This document shows positions 40,801 to 53,300 of a DNA stretch of 64,000 nt, piece by piece (position 1 is the first letter of the stretch; each line of letters opens with the position of its first letter). The notes beneath the pieces were generated by a model. The model was not told the origin of the DNA. It ran no database searches and saw only the letters and a program-made list of their open reading frames with translations. Position numbers and translations under genes: made by a program. This DNA comes from Diploscapter coronatus (Eukaryota; Nematoda; Chromadorea; Rhabditida; Rhabditidae), in the NCBI GenBank assembly GCA_964036155.1, contig OZ038422.1:64565201-64629200 (forward strand). The letters are read 5' to 3'.

Positions 40801-43800
40801 GCCTCCGGAAATTCCAGGAATTTTGCAAATGCGAGCACAACTTCCATTGGAACAGGAATTCGTCGACATTCTACGCAAATTTAAACTCAGTTTCAATTTA
40901 TTGGTGAGGAAATATGTTTAGATTATTTCATAATTAAATACTTGAATAAGTCTAATCGCTCATTCAGTCCTGAAAATATTCTCAGTTTAAATGCCATTTA
41001 AAGAATCAATACCTTATCATTTTATCATTAGAGTTTACATAGCGAATAATACCAGCACCATGATATTTATTCCTAATCCTAATGCCCTAAAATTAATCAT
41101 TTTCGATTTACGCAGACGTTTTTTTTCGTCTACCTCTTATCGACATTTGTAATCTCTATAATTCATGACTTAGGTATTTTCTACGTAACTTTATTGCTTC
41201 TCGAAAAATACCTCAAAATTGAGTCAATTTTTCAGTCCCTTAGGTTTTCTTGCAAAATCTATTCGTTAATGCTCTTTTTATCGCTATCAAACGATTACCA
41301 TTCTTAAATGCCTTTCCGAGAGGAGAGAGAAAGGAAGACTTTCTTTGCAATCTGCGGCACGGTTTCAACTCTCACTCCGCAATCTTCCCACACGCCATTA
41401 ACATTTCCTTTTACTGAATTCCATTCGTGCGTACGTTGGCATCGTAAATTTGACAGAGATTGGGGAGAAAGGATGAAAAAGTGATGATATGATTTCATAA
41501 AATGTCTTTGTTTCACCGATTTTATGGTCTAAGTGGAAGCTAGACATGTCGAGTTTAATACTTTACTGAAAGAAAAGTCGGAAAAAATTCAAGAAAAATC
41601 TAGGCGAGAAATACAACAATTTTAGGTCAAAAGACGAGTTTTATGATAAGAAGTAGAATTTCAGGCCAAACTCAAGAACCACATCCACGAGCCGAATGCT
41701 CCTGAGTTACTGCACTTCCTGTTCACGCCGCTTAACGTCATTCTGGAAACATGTCACTGGGGCCTGGGCAAGAACATCGCTCCGTGGGTCGTCTCTCCAC
41801 TGCTGTCCCTGGAAGCCAGGGAGCTGCTGCAGAACTGCTTGACAAGCAAGGAGTCGGACATTTGGATGAGTCTCGGAGAAGCTTGGAGAACACCACCGTA
41901 AGGACTAGATGTTTTGTTTAATTTTGTCAGGAAATTTTTCATCCTTGAAAATTTGCCGTATACAAAGGATTGAACTTCATTGGAAAGTAAAGAAAATTTA
42001 TGTTTTGAAATGAAATAGGATGATTTTCTTTACAACATGCAAATTCATTGGGAACTCCTCACTTTTAAATTACCAAATCTTCAAAAACGAATTTAAGATA
42101 GAAAAATTTCAGCGAAGACTGGGTCGGCGCTCTACCCTCTCCATATCGTCCAGTGTTCCTCGACGGCTTTGCACCGTATGGAACTCCAGACAGCGCGAGG
42201 ATGCCGAATTCGCTGCATCGCGGACAGTCCGCACCGCCCGAACAGTTCCGAAATCGCGGCCCGGGAAGCGGAATTGGAGCTGAAACGGTTAGTTGAATCT
42301 AGTGCCTGAGGTTCTGATGGGTAGTCTGGGAATCTTCTGATAGCGTCAAATACGCGTAGCATGGTACAGTAATGAAGGCTCATGTTCATGCGGAGACGAC
42401 GTTACAAGTTCTCTAGATTGCTTTTCGACCTCGAGAGAGATCACCTTTTGCCAACTCTGCTCGGTTTACCCCAATTCCTTTGCATTTACTGGGAATGACA
42501 ACGCTTCTCGACCTTTTCCTGATTTGAAATATTTCGATGGATGATTCAATAGACCGTACGGGATCTATTGGATCATTCTGAGATCCCCTATGTCTATCTC
42601 TTTGTATGACGTGTTTTTCCATGCAGGCTCCCTCCACTCCTTTGTCGCATCGAACCAACACCAAAACTCGACCGCACCGAAATCTGTCCGTCGACAACGT
42701 AAGTCTGGACTCCATTAGATGGTGGTGTAGCTTCTTCATCGGAAGCTTTATGATCTTCATCATATAATTTTGCACTTTTCGGTGCAGCGTTATCGAATTG
42801 AGATAATAGATCGTATTTAAGCATCAAGTAAGGAAGTTACACCATCAGTTTACCTTTGTAATGCTATGTGAGCATCTGGAATTCTTTTTCCAATTTACTT
42901 TGGCTTCCGGCTTCTATCAATTTACAATCGAAAGATTATTGCATCAAATTTTCTATCGTTCTCCATAGCTTTGCTTGAAACCTCTTCTCTAGACGAGTAT
43001 TGATTGCAAGACTGTTAACCCAAGAAAAGTAGAGGTATTGCCCATTTAGCTCGAACTGGATCGTCTGTCACTGGAGAAGGATCGACTGGAATTCGAAAAG
43101 TCGAAAATCGCCGAGCGAGAACGACGAATTCTGGAAGAGAAGCGACAAATGGAGTAGGATTTAAATTTTGAGCCCTAAAAATGAAATTTGAAAAATTTCA
43201 GAGAAGAAAAGAAGCGTTTGGATGCCGAGAAGGAGATGATCCGCCGCGAAAAGGAGGGGCATACCAGACAGAATTATGCGTAAGCCATGAAAGCTCATCT
43301 TCGTCTTTATCCGGAAAACTTGGCTTCTAAAAATTATTCACATCGACTTCTTCAAGATGCCAAGTTTTCTGACAAAGTTGATTCGCCATCACATCATCTT
43401 GATTCTACTGTCTTCCACTCTGAAACAAGTTCATTTTAATGATTGTTTTTTTTTCGAAATGCGAATTGTTCTAGACGAAGATGATATGAGGAAGAAGCAA
43501 ATTTCATCAAAATCAAACAAATGATTTCCAGAGCCCCGCCTTCGCAAGTCTCTCCACCCATTTCTAACATATCTATGGGCCCGATGCCGATGGCGCCAGC
43601 TCGAGTCATCCACGTCGATCAGGACATCACTCCCAGGCAAAAGGCGTTCATCGACGATGTCACTGCGAGGGGAGCCATGCTAGTGACTGCTACGTTCGAC
43701 AGAGTCGCTCAGAACCAAAAGGAGCTGACCGTTAATCGGGGAGAGTATTTGGAGGTATGCGGATAGGTTCCATAATTCTCTAAACGTCTCGTGATAACGG

Positions 43801-46800
43801 CATCATGACGATCAATGCGCATCGTAGCTTTTTGAAGGGATTGGTATTTAAAAACAACAAGCAATAATTTTAGGTCCTCGACAACTCGAAGAACTGGTGG
43901 CAATGTCGAAACATGCTCCAGAGAGTCGGCTACGTTCCTCACACCATTCTCTCTGTCGTACCCCAGGAAGATGCCTACGCACACGTATACCTCAAAAAGT
44001 TACGCCCAAACTAGACTTGGAAAAATTCAGGTGATACCCAATGGTGGTAGCCGCCAGCCCTCGTCCCAACAAGGTATGCTACCCGACGACGCCCCTGCCT
44101 ACGTCAAAGAGCGTCAGGGCAAGCGAGGCGAATTTCGCTATTTCTAAAAACGACGCTCTTTCGAAACAGTTTTCAACCCCAACAATTTTAGAGTAAATTG
44201 AATACGTTTCACAATTCCTGCCTAGCAAGTTAATTTTAATTTTATTTAGTGAATTAGCAAGTTGGATTGAAGTTGGAATACAAAGCAATTAGCTGTATTC
44301 TAAGAATCTGTGAAACATATGCAATTCGCCGTTAGGTTGTGTGTAAATTTGCGTCCTTCCAAAAATCATTTTATTTTAACGAAAGAATATGTCATTTTGT
44401 CGGCATTTTGGTTGTTCTCTATCAATCCTCTCCTCTCGCAGTGTGATGCACACATTTTCGCGCACTTCATGTTTGTGATACCGTAATCCCTCACTTATCA
44501 AAATTCACATTTTATAGATCTGCTTACCGCAAGCCTGAAATAAAAGTCCTGGGTTTTCTATGTATTATTTATTTCAGAATAAGACTTCTATTTCAGGCTT
44601 TACAAGATTTTTACCTGCAAAACAACTGCATGGAATCAAAACTTATATTACGCTTCAGAGTGTGCCAAACCTATGTCTATTCCATTCTGCTTAAAGTTTC
44701 TAAAATCATGCTAATCAACCTGCTTAATCGACTCTAAATGATGAGTAATTTATGTCAGCTTATCACGTGCTAATTTTCCCTGCACTATTTTGTGGTTTTT
44801 AAATGTGCTCAAAAGTCCATATATCGTCGAATTTCCATTTAAATTTAAATGTATACTTATTCTAACGTGCTAAGGCAGTACTAATACTTTTCTCGATTAT
44901 TTAAAGTGGATCTTAATAGAATTTCAGCAACAATAATGCTAATTTCTTACCTAAAACTTGCTCTAACATTTAGTAAGATAAGCGCGTTTTCAATGTTAAA
45001 TAGTTCAGTTTTCATGAGAAACAACGATGATTTTCATTGAATATTTATGCAATTAAGATTAAATATCGTAACCCTAATGGAATGTTGATTTCTAAGGGTT
45101 ACGGTATATTTAAACTATCACAACGCCTATTCTCAGGCTAAGCATGACCCGGCCTTATATTTTAATTTCAGTTTTTAATAAGCAATCTTGTTGTTTACAT
45201 ATTGATCATTTTATATTTAGGAACCAATTAAATTTCGCAACATTTGAAATTCCCTTTCACTAAAGCTCAATTTCCCTATATCTTGTACACAAATTTTCTA
45301 TTTTATTGTGCCTTAAATCATTATATTCACCTATATCCTAAATCCATTTATCTGTACCATGTAATAATTGATTTTCTTGAAAATATTTATTATGTTTGAT
45401 ATATAGAAATGAAATTTTATTATATTTCATTTTGTTCAACATACGGTGAAAAGTATTGGTACTGTATAAGCAGCGAAATTGAAATTCGAAAAATCTATCT
45501 CTATCCCAATTACCACGCTGTCCTTTGTTACATGTATAATGCACGCTTAGACCACGTTTTTATTTAAATTTAATTTTATTTTTTGAAAATTATAGCAAAG
45601 GACAGTTCAAATGGGACCACTTTTGAATATACAGACATAGAAAGACTAAATTAAATGCATGCTATTTCAGATTTAAATGAAATTTAAAAGTTCAATTAAA
45701 TTTTTAGAAGTCGGTATCCAAACAAATATCCACCAAGTCATACAACAACCGCAAAGGGCACCCACACCACCTCAAATTCAGCAGGTTTAATTTTCAAATT
45801 TTGATATTTTACTCGCCGTAGAGTTCGAAAATGCCAGTACTTGACTAATTTTTTTATATGATCAATCAACATTTTGAAATATTTCTAACAGATTTAAATC
45901 AATTATATTGTAATTTGCAAAAGCTGTACTTCATTTAATTTAAATCGACGTTAGTACCACGAGCGAATACACAGTACTTGACTAATTTAGCCAATTTAGC
46001 ATTTGTTTAACCAGATTCCTGAATCATGTCTGAAAATCTAAAATATTATATCTACATAATGTTTAAATTAGATCCCTCCCGCACCTCCACTTCCTCGTCC
46101 TGAAGAAATTAGAAGAGCACCTCCCAAACCTGAGCCTCGACAACAACCTGTCTATGAAAAACAGAGACCTGTTTTGGAGATTAAGACAAGACGTGAGAGT
46201 TTAAATAAATAACTTATTTATCCAACAAGTTTTCAAATGACAGTCTTTACTCATAATGTTTTATCATGTCGCTTGTCACAATATCATGCGATTTACGAGT
46301 TGACTTCGAAATGAGAAAGACAATCATATGTTTTGAAAAATATGGTGAAAAACTTATGCTCTGCAATATTTAATTTAGCCGTAAAACGCCATATTAGTTT
46401 TCTCCATAAAATAATCGATTTCTTTAGCCAATGACCATATTAGTGAACTGACGGAAACGTTGTCGAAGAAAGAGGGCTATTTGCTCCGACCGATTGCCAA
46501 CCAGGGCCCGACCACCGTGCACATCAACGAACGAAGCTCGTATGGAGATGTGACTAGGTGGCTGCAGGAGAAGGGATTCAGTCCGAGGCAAGAATTCTAA
46601 ATTGTTCTCCCAATTTGTTTAATTCTGAGATAATATCGATAAAATTAGAATTCTGTGATCATGATTAAGGCCAAGCTTTCGCTCTGACTTTTATGATTAC
46701 GATATAAAATGTGAATCATGGTATCGTGATCTAAGGTTAAACCCTGATAATGATTTTTATGCTTAGAATAGGGTGAGTGTAGGTCGTTATTCGTCAAAAG

Positions 46801-47385
46801 TTTTGATGAATAAAAACTCATATTGGTGAGCAAATACCGCTCTCCGATATGATCAGGATCATGAGCAAAAATTCGTATAAATTATAGTTAATGAAAACTG
46901 ATAATTTGATCAATTTCCAGAGTAATCGACCTTTTGGACGGTCAAGATGGAGCTAATCTATTCTCTCTATCAAAACTCCATCTCCAACAAGCCTGCGGCA
47001 AAGAAGAGGGCAGCTATCTTTACAGTCAACTACTTGTTCAGAAGAAAAGGAGTGGAGTAGGTTTTAGAATTCTCGAAATTTCAACAAAATTTAAAAATTC
47101 ACTAACCTACCATAGAAATTTATTAACCTATTTCAAGTTTATGACATCTCAGCTCTAGTTCTATGAAGTTTTAAATAGCGAAAGAATCATAAGAAAGCGA
47201 ATTATCAATTGAAATTTTTAAAATCCTAGAGTTAATCTTAGATTGTGCTTAAATCAAATGAATTTCAGTACAAAACTCATACCCAAGATGAGTTGAACGC
47301 GATTCTGGGTCAAAGAAAGAGGCATGTCGACACGACGAACGAAGCCCCTGTCCCTGAGCCCACGTTCGCGATAAATGGAAGATGA
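34895..47385 (+). CDS. eps-8: EPS8 actin-regulatory signalling adaptor
   Basis: Exons join in phase to 856 residues: 34895-34929, 37194-37294, 37564-37643, 37691-37819, 37877-38035, 38819-38939, 40213-40373, 40769-40903, 41665-41897, 42113-42287, 42627-42698, 43050-43153, 43202-43279, 43532-43754, 43874-43984, 44031-44073, 45708-45784, 46072-46192, 46428-46587, 46921-47056, 47269-47385. EPS8 links receptor signalling to actin capping and bundling; in worms it is needed for gut and epithelial morphogenesis. Seen in order: a Pro/Ser-rich N-terminus, a PTB domain ([24 protein letters not shown]), an EPS8-type helical middle ([32 protein letters not shown]), a coiled coil (near 43050), an SH3 domain at about 577-632 ([23 protein letters not shown]), a Pro-rich linker and the SAM-like actin-binding C-terminus ([16 protein letters not shown]). 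Intron 1 spans 2.3 kb. The intron after 46587 begins GC. Two adjacent ATGs open the frame. Confidence 0.95.
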
Positions 47386-48473
47386 ATCACAAGTTTGAAC
47401 GACTCTGATGAAAGGTTTTTTCTTCTTTTCTTTATTTTAGATTTTATTTTATTTAGCTTCTGTTAAAATAAGGAAATTAAGATTGAGATATAGCGTAAAT
47501 GTCTCATTTTTAATGGAAGTAAATTAGCCTATTTTTAGAATATGTTTGCAGAACAGTATTTCATAAGTGAGATAGCTTACTTTTAGATTCTTGCAAATAT
47601 ATTCAGCATTTTGTGCCTTGTTAAAATCTGTATCCCTTTGAATCTTGAATTTATCATAAGTTTTACGTATAAAGTGTCTGTAATTTATCTGAGAAACAAA
47701 CGTCGCAAAAATTTGAAAATATAACATTTTTAAATTTTCCTACTTATCCTGCTTTACTTGAAAGTTCGAAGTTTCAGTCTCCATTAACTTTTTATCTTAA
47801 ACTTGTAAACTCAAAGTTGTGATTATTCTGCCTTAAATAGTCCTCATTTCTGCTCAAATTTATATTTTTCGTTTTAACAATCTTCAAAGTTAGATGAAAT
47901 TTCATGATATTTAAACAATTGTTGCAATGATATTATGATAATTTAGTTGCAATAAATTTGCCGTTCTTTAATTTCCCGCTGTTTAAATAAAGCTTTTAAA
48001 CATATTTCAGATTACATCAATGAAAAATTAAGGCTAGTCTATCATAAAAATAAACAACCGTATATTGAAAATATTTTCAAGAAATGACAGATTTTGTATC
48101 ACCAAATTTAAAAAGAAAAGTGCAAGAGCTTAAAGTCAGATTATGTTTACATTATTGTCATTTTAGGAAAATTGTGTGTGTTAGCGATATTGACTATATT
48201 CAAAATCTATAATTAATACTCTCAGCGCCAATATTGACGCTTTAATAAAATAGTATTTAAATAGTTGTTTTTCAATCCATCAAAAGCAATAAAGTTAACA
48301 ATAAATAAAGTAATGATTAAATTAAACATTCATTAAGCAATTTTAGAACTATTTACATAAAAATGAGATCCTAATATTTGTTCATATATCATTCATTTCA
48401 TATCTCATAAATTAGCATCTGTGATTGTCACCATTATATTAAGATTTGAAATTTGACTCTTCCAGACTATAAT
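47386..48473. other. AT-rich convergent spacer
   Basis: This holds the eps-8 3' flank and the downstream side of the Gly-rich peptide gene. It is almost all low-complexity A/T sequence, and I see no further gene in it. Confidence 0.5.
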
Positions 48474-49223
48474 TTATCTCCAGCCGCCGTTCCAGCCACC
48501 GCCTTAAAATAAAGAGAATTAACTTCAAAATAGAGCTAGGAAAAAATTATTTTTATGTCATTAAATATTATAATTCATTCATCTTACCCCAGGGCCGGCC
48601 GCCCCAGCCGCCGCCATTCCAGCCACCTCCACCTCCTAAAATAAAGAGAATAAAATTTAAAAAAAAATAGAAAAAGCTATTATTTTAATATCATTAAAAA
48701 ATTTTGTTTATTCATCTCACCCCAGTGTCGGCCACCGCCCCAACCGCCATTCCAGCCACCTCCACCTCCTAAAATAAGAATAAAATTTTAAAAATAAAAA
48801 TTTTTAAATTTAAAAAAGAAAAAACTAGAAAAAGCTATTATTTTAGTATCATTAAATATTACAATTCATTCATCTTACCCCATCGCCTCCGCCAGCCCCC
48901 GCCCCCAAAGCGATTGAAGTTATTCGTCGTTATGAATGTCGGGGGAGGTGGATTCTGAAATTTAAAATGATCATGTTTATTTAGATTTTTAAGCAAATTT
49001 TTATCATAATGTTTTGAAAATTTCCATTTTCTTAAAATTTTCACCATCGCTTTGGAAATCGCTCCCGCCATAATGACACTCGAAATTCCGTTGAATAGGC
49101 CTCCTAAAAATGATCTTTAAAAATAAATTTAAAGTGAACAAGTTTACCTAACGGATCAACATAAATCATCTGAGCCTGAGACACCCCCAAGATAATAGAG
49201 AATAAAAGAGCGTAAAGCTTCAT
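48474..49223 (-). CDS. Small glycine/tryptophan-rich secreted peptide with repeated exons
   Basis: Exons 49148-49223, 49045-49103, 48879-48954, 48721-48768, 48588-48635 and 48474-48502 join in phase to 111 residues. A signal peptide (MKLYALLFSILLGVSQAQ) is followed by a short hydrophobic part (GLFNGISSVIMAGAISKAM), then NPPPPTFITTNNFNRFGGG and three GGGWNGG repeats ending WNGGWR. Exons four and five are both 48 bases and encode nearly the same 16 residues; exon six is a shorter third copy. Their introns also match, so exon and intron were duplicated together. The make-up recalls nematode glycine-rich antimicrobial peptides of the caenacin/NLP kind, but that is inference from composition only. 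The last intron ends in TTTTAAG. Confidence 0.75.
48580..48880. repeat. Tandem exon-plus-intron duplication in the Gly-rich gene
   Basis: Two units of about 120-135 bases share a 48-base exon, the intron start CCTCCTAAAATAA and an intron end containing GAAAAAGCTATTATTTTA and ATCATTAAA. The second unit carries extra A-rich sequence. The similarity of introns as well as exons shows the duplication is recent. Confidence 0.8.
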
Positions 49224-50370
49224 TTTGCTTCAAAAGCGAGCAAAGTTGAAAGTTAGGTAATTTAAACTCACGGGGAAATTCGTGTTACCGATGTTCTGCG
49301 AATCGCGTGTATTTTTCGGCTATTCGTTGAATTCCCTGATTTCCAAGGTTCCATTTTCATTATCACGTTATCGGCAATTTCGAATCAATTTTCTACACAT
49401 TTCGGTCTTTTTTCTCTCTCATTTTGCCATGCTATTCCTAATGTCGGGGGAGAAATAGCATAGAACACGTGAGAGGGCAAAGAAGACAGAAGTTATTTCT
49501 CCGAACAATTCTCTAGTCGTTTTCCTCTCATTTTCCGTACTATTTTCTAACAGCGAGAGATAAATAGAACTGATAAATTGAGGGAAAAGAAGACGGGGCA
49601 ATTTGCTAAAGGAGGAAAATTTAGGGTCTTTTACCCGGTCGGGTTTTCACCGAATTCGCTGATTTCATCGAGTGTTTTCTTGTCCGCGATTTCTAATTCT
49701 GGACCGGTTCAGTCTCGTGGTGATTTCAATTTTTGAGTAGTTCGAGAAAAGACCCGCAAAAATTGGGTTCACTCTGAGTCTCTAACCCATTCAATAGTTA
49801 AGGATAAGAGTTTTCTGTAACTCTGCCAATTTTGTAAATTAAACAGTTATTGACCTTTAGCATCGTCCATGCATAACGAATTAGTAAACATAAGTTACTC
49901 TTTGAGGCTTGTAAATGTTTTTGTTTATTTTGAACTTATTTATAATTGACCCGACTGAAAATAATAACATTACAAAGGTGAATTTTGATGCATGATAAAA
50001 TGCAAGATATGTTAAAATTAATGAAAAGTGACAATATATCAAAAAAAAAATACCCGTTTAAAACATAAAAATGTTAGCAGTCGTAGATATTAATATAATA
50101 TATCAGTTTAAAACAAGGTCATGACAGTAAAATTGAATATATTCGGATATGACAACTGGAAATTCTTTTTGAAGTTTTGAGCTTTTCTGACTATTTTATA
50201 TGAATTATAGCACCGATTTTATGAAGATCTAACTAAGATTACAATCCTTTTAAAATTTAAATCCGATTTCCAAAACTATATGCCTATCATACAAAGCTAT
50301 GTCTATAGGTATAAAATATAAAATAAATATTTTCAAGATAAAAAAAATAAATTTACAGAAATAGAACATC
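49224..50370. promoter_or_regulatory. Upstream region of the Gly-rich gene with two hairpins
   Basis: This lies upstream of the minus-strand peptide gene and downstream of sma-10. It includes two imperfect hairpins built from the CTCTCATTTT-CTATTTCTCC motif (49405-49485 and 49520-49595). From about 49900 on it is A/T-rich with no recognisable exon. Confidence 0.45.
49405..49595. repeat. Two adjacent hairpins of the ATAGTA/ATAGCA motif family
   Basis: CTCTCATTTTGCCATGCTAT (from 49417) faces AAATAGCATAGAACACGTGA (from 49453), which then runs GAGGGC. CCTCTCATTTTCCGTACTAT (from 49524) faces AGATAAATAGAACTGATAAA (from 49558), then TTGAGGG. Both are imperfect palindromes with the same stem sequence as single copies in the 27.9-36.9 kb region. 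Confidence 0.65.
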
Positions 50371-53300
50371 TTACACAGGAGTTATAGGAGCATTCTGACG
50401 CCGTTTCCCTACACCGAAACCTCTTTTGAAGAACCAGATTGCAAATGTCGCACAGGCGAAAATTATAACGATGCTCATCATTAGAATTACTGCTAGAGGT
50501 ATCCAATCATTAGTAACGTAATTGCGCTTAAAACGGAGAAATTTACCTAAAAATTTGATTATAAAAGTGTCATCTTATTTTATTCTATTGAGGATAAAGA
50601 GACCTAGAGAGAACTTTCGTCAGAAGATAATAAACTATCGGAAGTAGGTCGCGTGAGATGCTGACGATCGTCCTCCCTAAGTATGGAGGAAAATGATAAT
50701 TTCTCAGGTTATTCTGATCCCATTCTTCTCGTAAACTAATTATATGCGCGAATTTATACGTTCCACATGCCCTTTTCACCATGCTACTGTAGCTTTTCGA
50801 GTATCTACCATATACAAGGAAAGATTCAATTTTTACGTAATTGCGGCAGGACCGTACTACCAAATGTGAGCATTTTGAATCAGGTATGGTTGATTTTTCT
50901 TAATCCATTTTATTCACAGATTCAAAATATATCGGTTTTAGGAGTGTCGAGACAATGAACTTTCATTCTGTTGTAGACTATCAATCATCGACCATATAGT
51001 TCGTATTCAAAATAAGGAGAAATCGAAAAATTGGGAATTTTGTTCTGGGAACTTCACGCGGACCTAATTTAATAAAATCCTAGCCTTACTCGACAACGTT
51101 TCTGGTTCCAGTACTTGAATTTTCTCCTGCGTAAAATCGGCATTTCCCACGACGACTTTTGCGGTTTGCTGCGCCAGAAAGTCATTACCCGCCCACAGTT
51201 CACAAGAATAGTTGCCGGAATCTGTTGGGGCAGCCTAAAATTTTCATTTAAATCTAAAAATGTCTATCCGAAACAACTTATTTGCATTTCAAATGAATAA
51301 TTTAGGAATGAAATAGAGCAGGTTATGTCAAAAAATACGCTCTTATCATTGATAGTTCTTGTTTTGATTTACAAGATTCGAAGATTTACAAACAAAAAAT
51401 GTCGTTTTACCCTGTGAATGACCAAGATCTGTTGATCAGCTTTGAGCGATAGCCCTCCTTGATTGTAGTCTGCCATCGTCAGTGGCTTGTTGTCCTTCAA
51501 CCAAACGATTCGCTGCGTCTCGGTGTCCAAGTCAACTAAACAGTCAACAATCACCGTTTCTCCGATCTCAACCCGCGTGTCGATTAAAGGGGTGTGGAAT
51601 TTGTTCTCTGAAATTTGTCTTTATTCTTCGAAAATCCATTTTATTGAGAATCATCACTTTTTGCAAAAAAAATCTTTCATTTTGATAGAGCAGAAGACAG
51701 TTTCATCACTAAATTTTCTCAATATCAACTAGAGTGAATGATTTTCTTTTAAGTCATTTTTATGTTCTAGAATATAAATTTGAAGACTTGCTATAGATTT
51801 TCAATCTGGCATCCGCCTGAATGCTCCCCGCCTCGTTGCTGGCGTGGCAAGTATAAATACCGGCGTCATCAACTGTCACATTCAGGAAATACAAATTATC
51901 ATCCTGAGGTCGAACGTGAAGACGACGCTCAGTAGCCGCAGGGAAGGTCTGACCCCCGTCTTTTGCCCATTTCATAGAAGGCTGTGGCATTCCTGGAATT
52001 TTTTTTTCTAACTTCAATAGTTTGAAAGAGGTTTCTTAAAATTATTATTAAAAAAAAATTTCATTTCAAACAATTTAATATTTTTGATGCCGAAATCTGG
52101 GAGGTCGAAAATGAGGGGGGGAAAGAATGGTTTCAGGCGTGCTATTTCTCGCTTTTCTAACCACTAAAAATAACTGTGCACCACTTTGCACGCGCCTCCC
52201 AGATATGGGCATTAACAATAGCTGCAGGAAGTTTCTAGCACTTCAATAACTTCAGAAAAAGTCGTGATAACTTCAATCTAAATCCATACCTGCCGCCGCG
52301 CACATGATCTTCGCATTTTGTCCCACCAATAAACTCATGTCCTGAGGAGGATCGATGAATTTCGGGGCCATTTGGACGTCGAGGAAAATCGGCTTTCCGA
52401 AATCCGTTCCAAAGCGGTTTCTTACGACACACTACAAAATTAGCCCAACTTTGAAGAAGTGATAACTCATAATTACTTGATAGTTAGCTCTATCCGCTGG
52501 TGTGACATCCAGTAGTATCAATTCACCAACTGCTAGCTCTTGACCATTTATGGTTCCTAAATTCAGCTCAATTTGCAAAACTTAGAATCTCAGGCCTCTT
52601 TTATCAATTTGGATCGAACTAATCTCATTCATAGCATAAAGATAGTCTTATTGCGTACCATTGATAACCTTGCTTCGATTCGTGTTCATCAGGGTGTTTT
52701 GATCGGGTGAGAGAACTCTTGGATTCGTCCCAGAAAGTAGTCTCCATTCGATAGAAATAGGAGCTTGACCATACGCAGAGCAAAGCAAGTTAGCGGTTTC
52801 CCCGACTAACGCTTTCACATCTGACAATGATTGAGAAACAACTCGAGCCCTAGGTGAGTCCTCAGCTGAATATGGCAATTTTAATTAAGTTGCAGCTTTG
52901 AATAATTTACTTACAACAAGTCAAGTTGCTGGCGTCAATCGCAAGAACATGGATGCCTCCGAGTTGCGGTGGATGAGCGCATTTGGCTGTGACGAGGCTT
53001 CTATCGAGTTTAGAGGAGTACAACCAATTTGAGAACCACTTCATGTGACAATCGCATAGAACCGAGTTTGTTGATAGTTTCCTGAATTATATGTTTCAAA
53101 AGATGTTTAATTCAAAGTGAGCATCTACCAATTAATTCAAGTGGTGTACTCCGAATTTTATTTTTTAAAAATTCTTAACAGAATTTAAAATTATTATTAT
53201 ATTCTACGCTTCAACAAAATTCTAGATCATATAGAAACTCGGCTAGCTATATGTTGTTACGTATCCACTATTATTTATGATAAAATTCAAAATCAACCAC

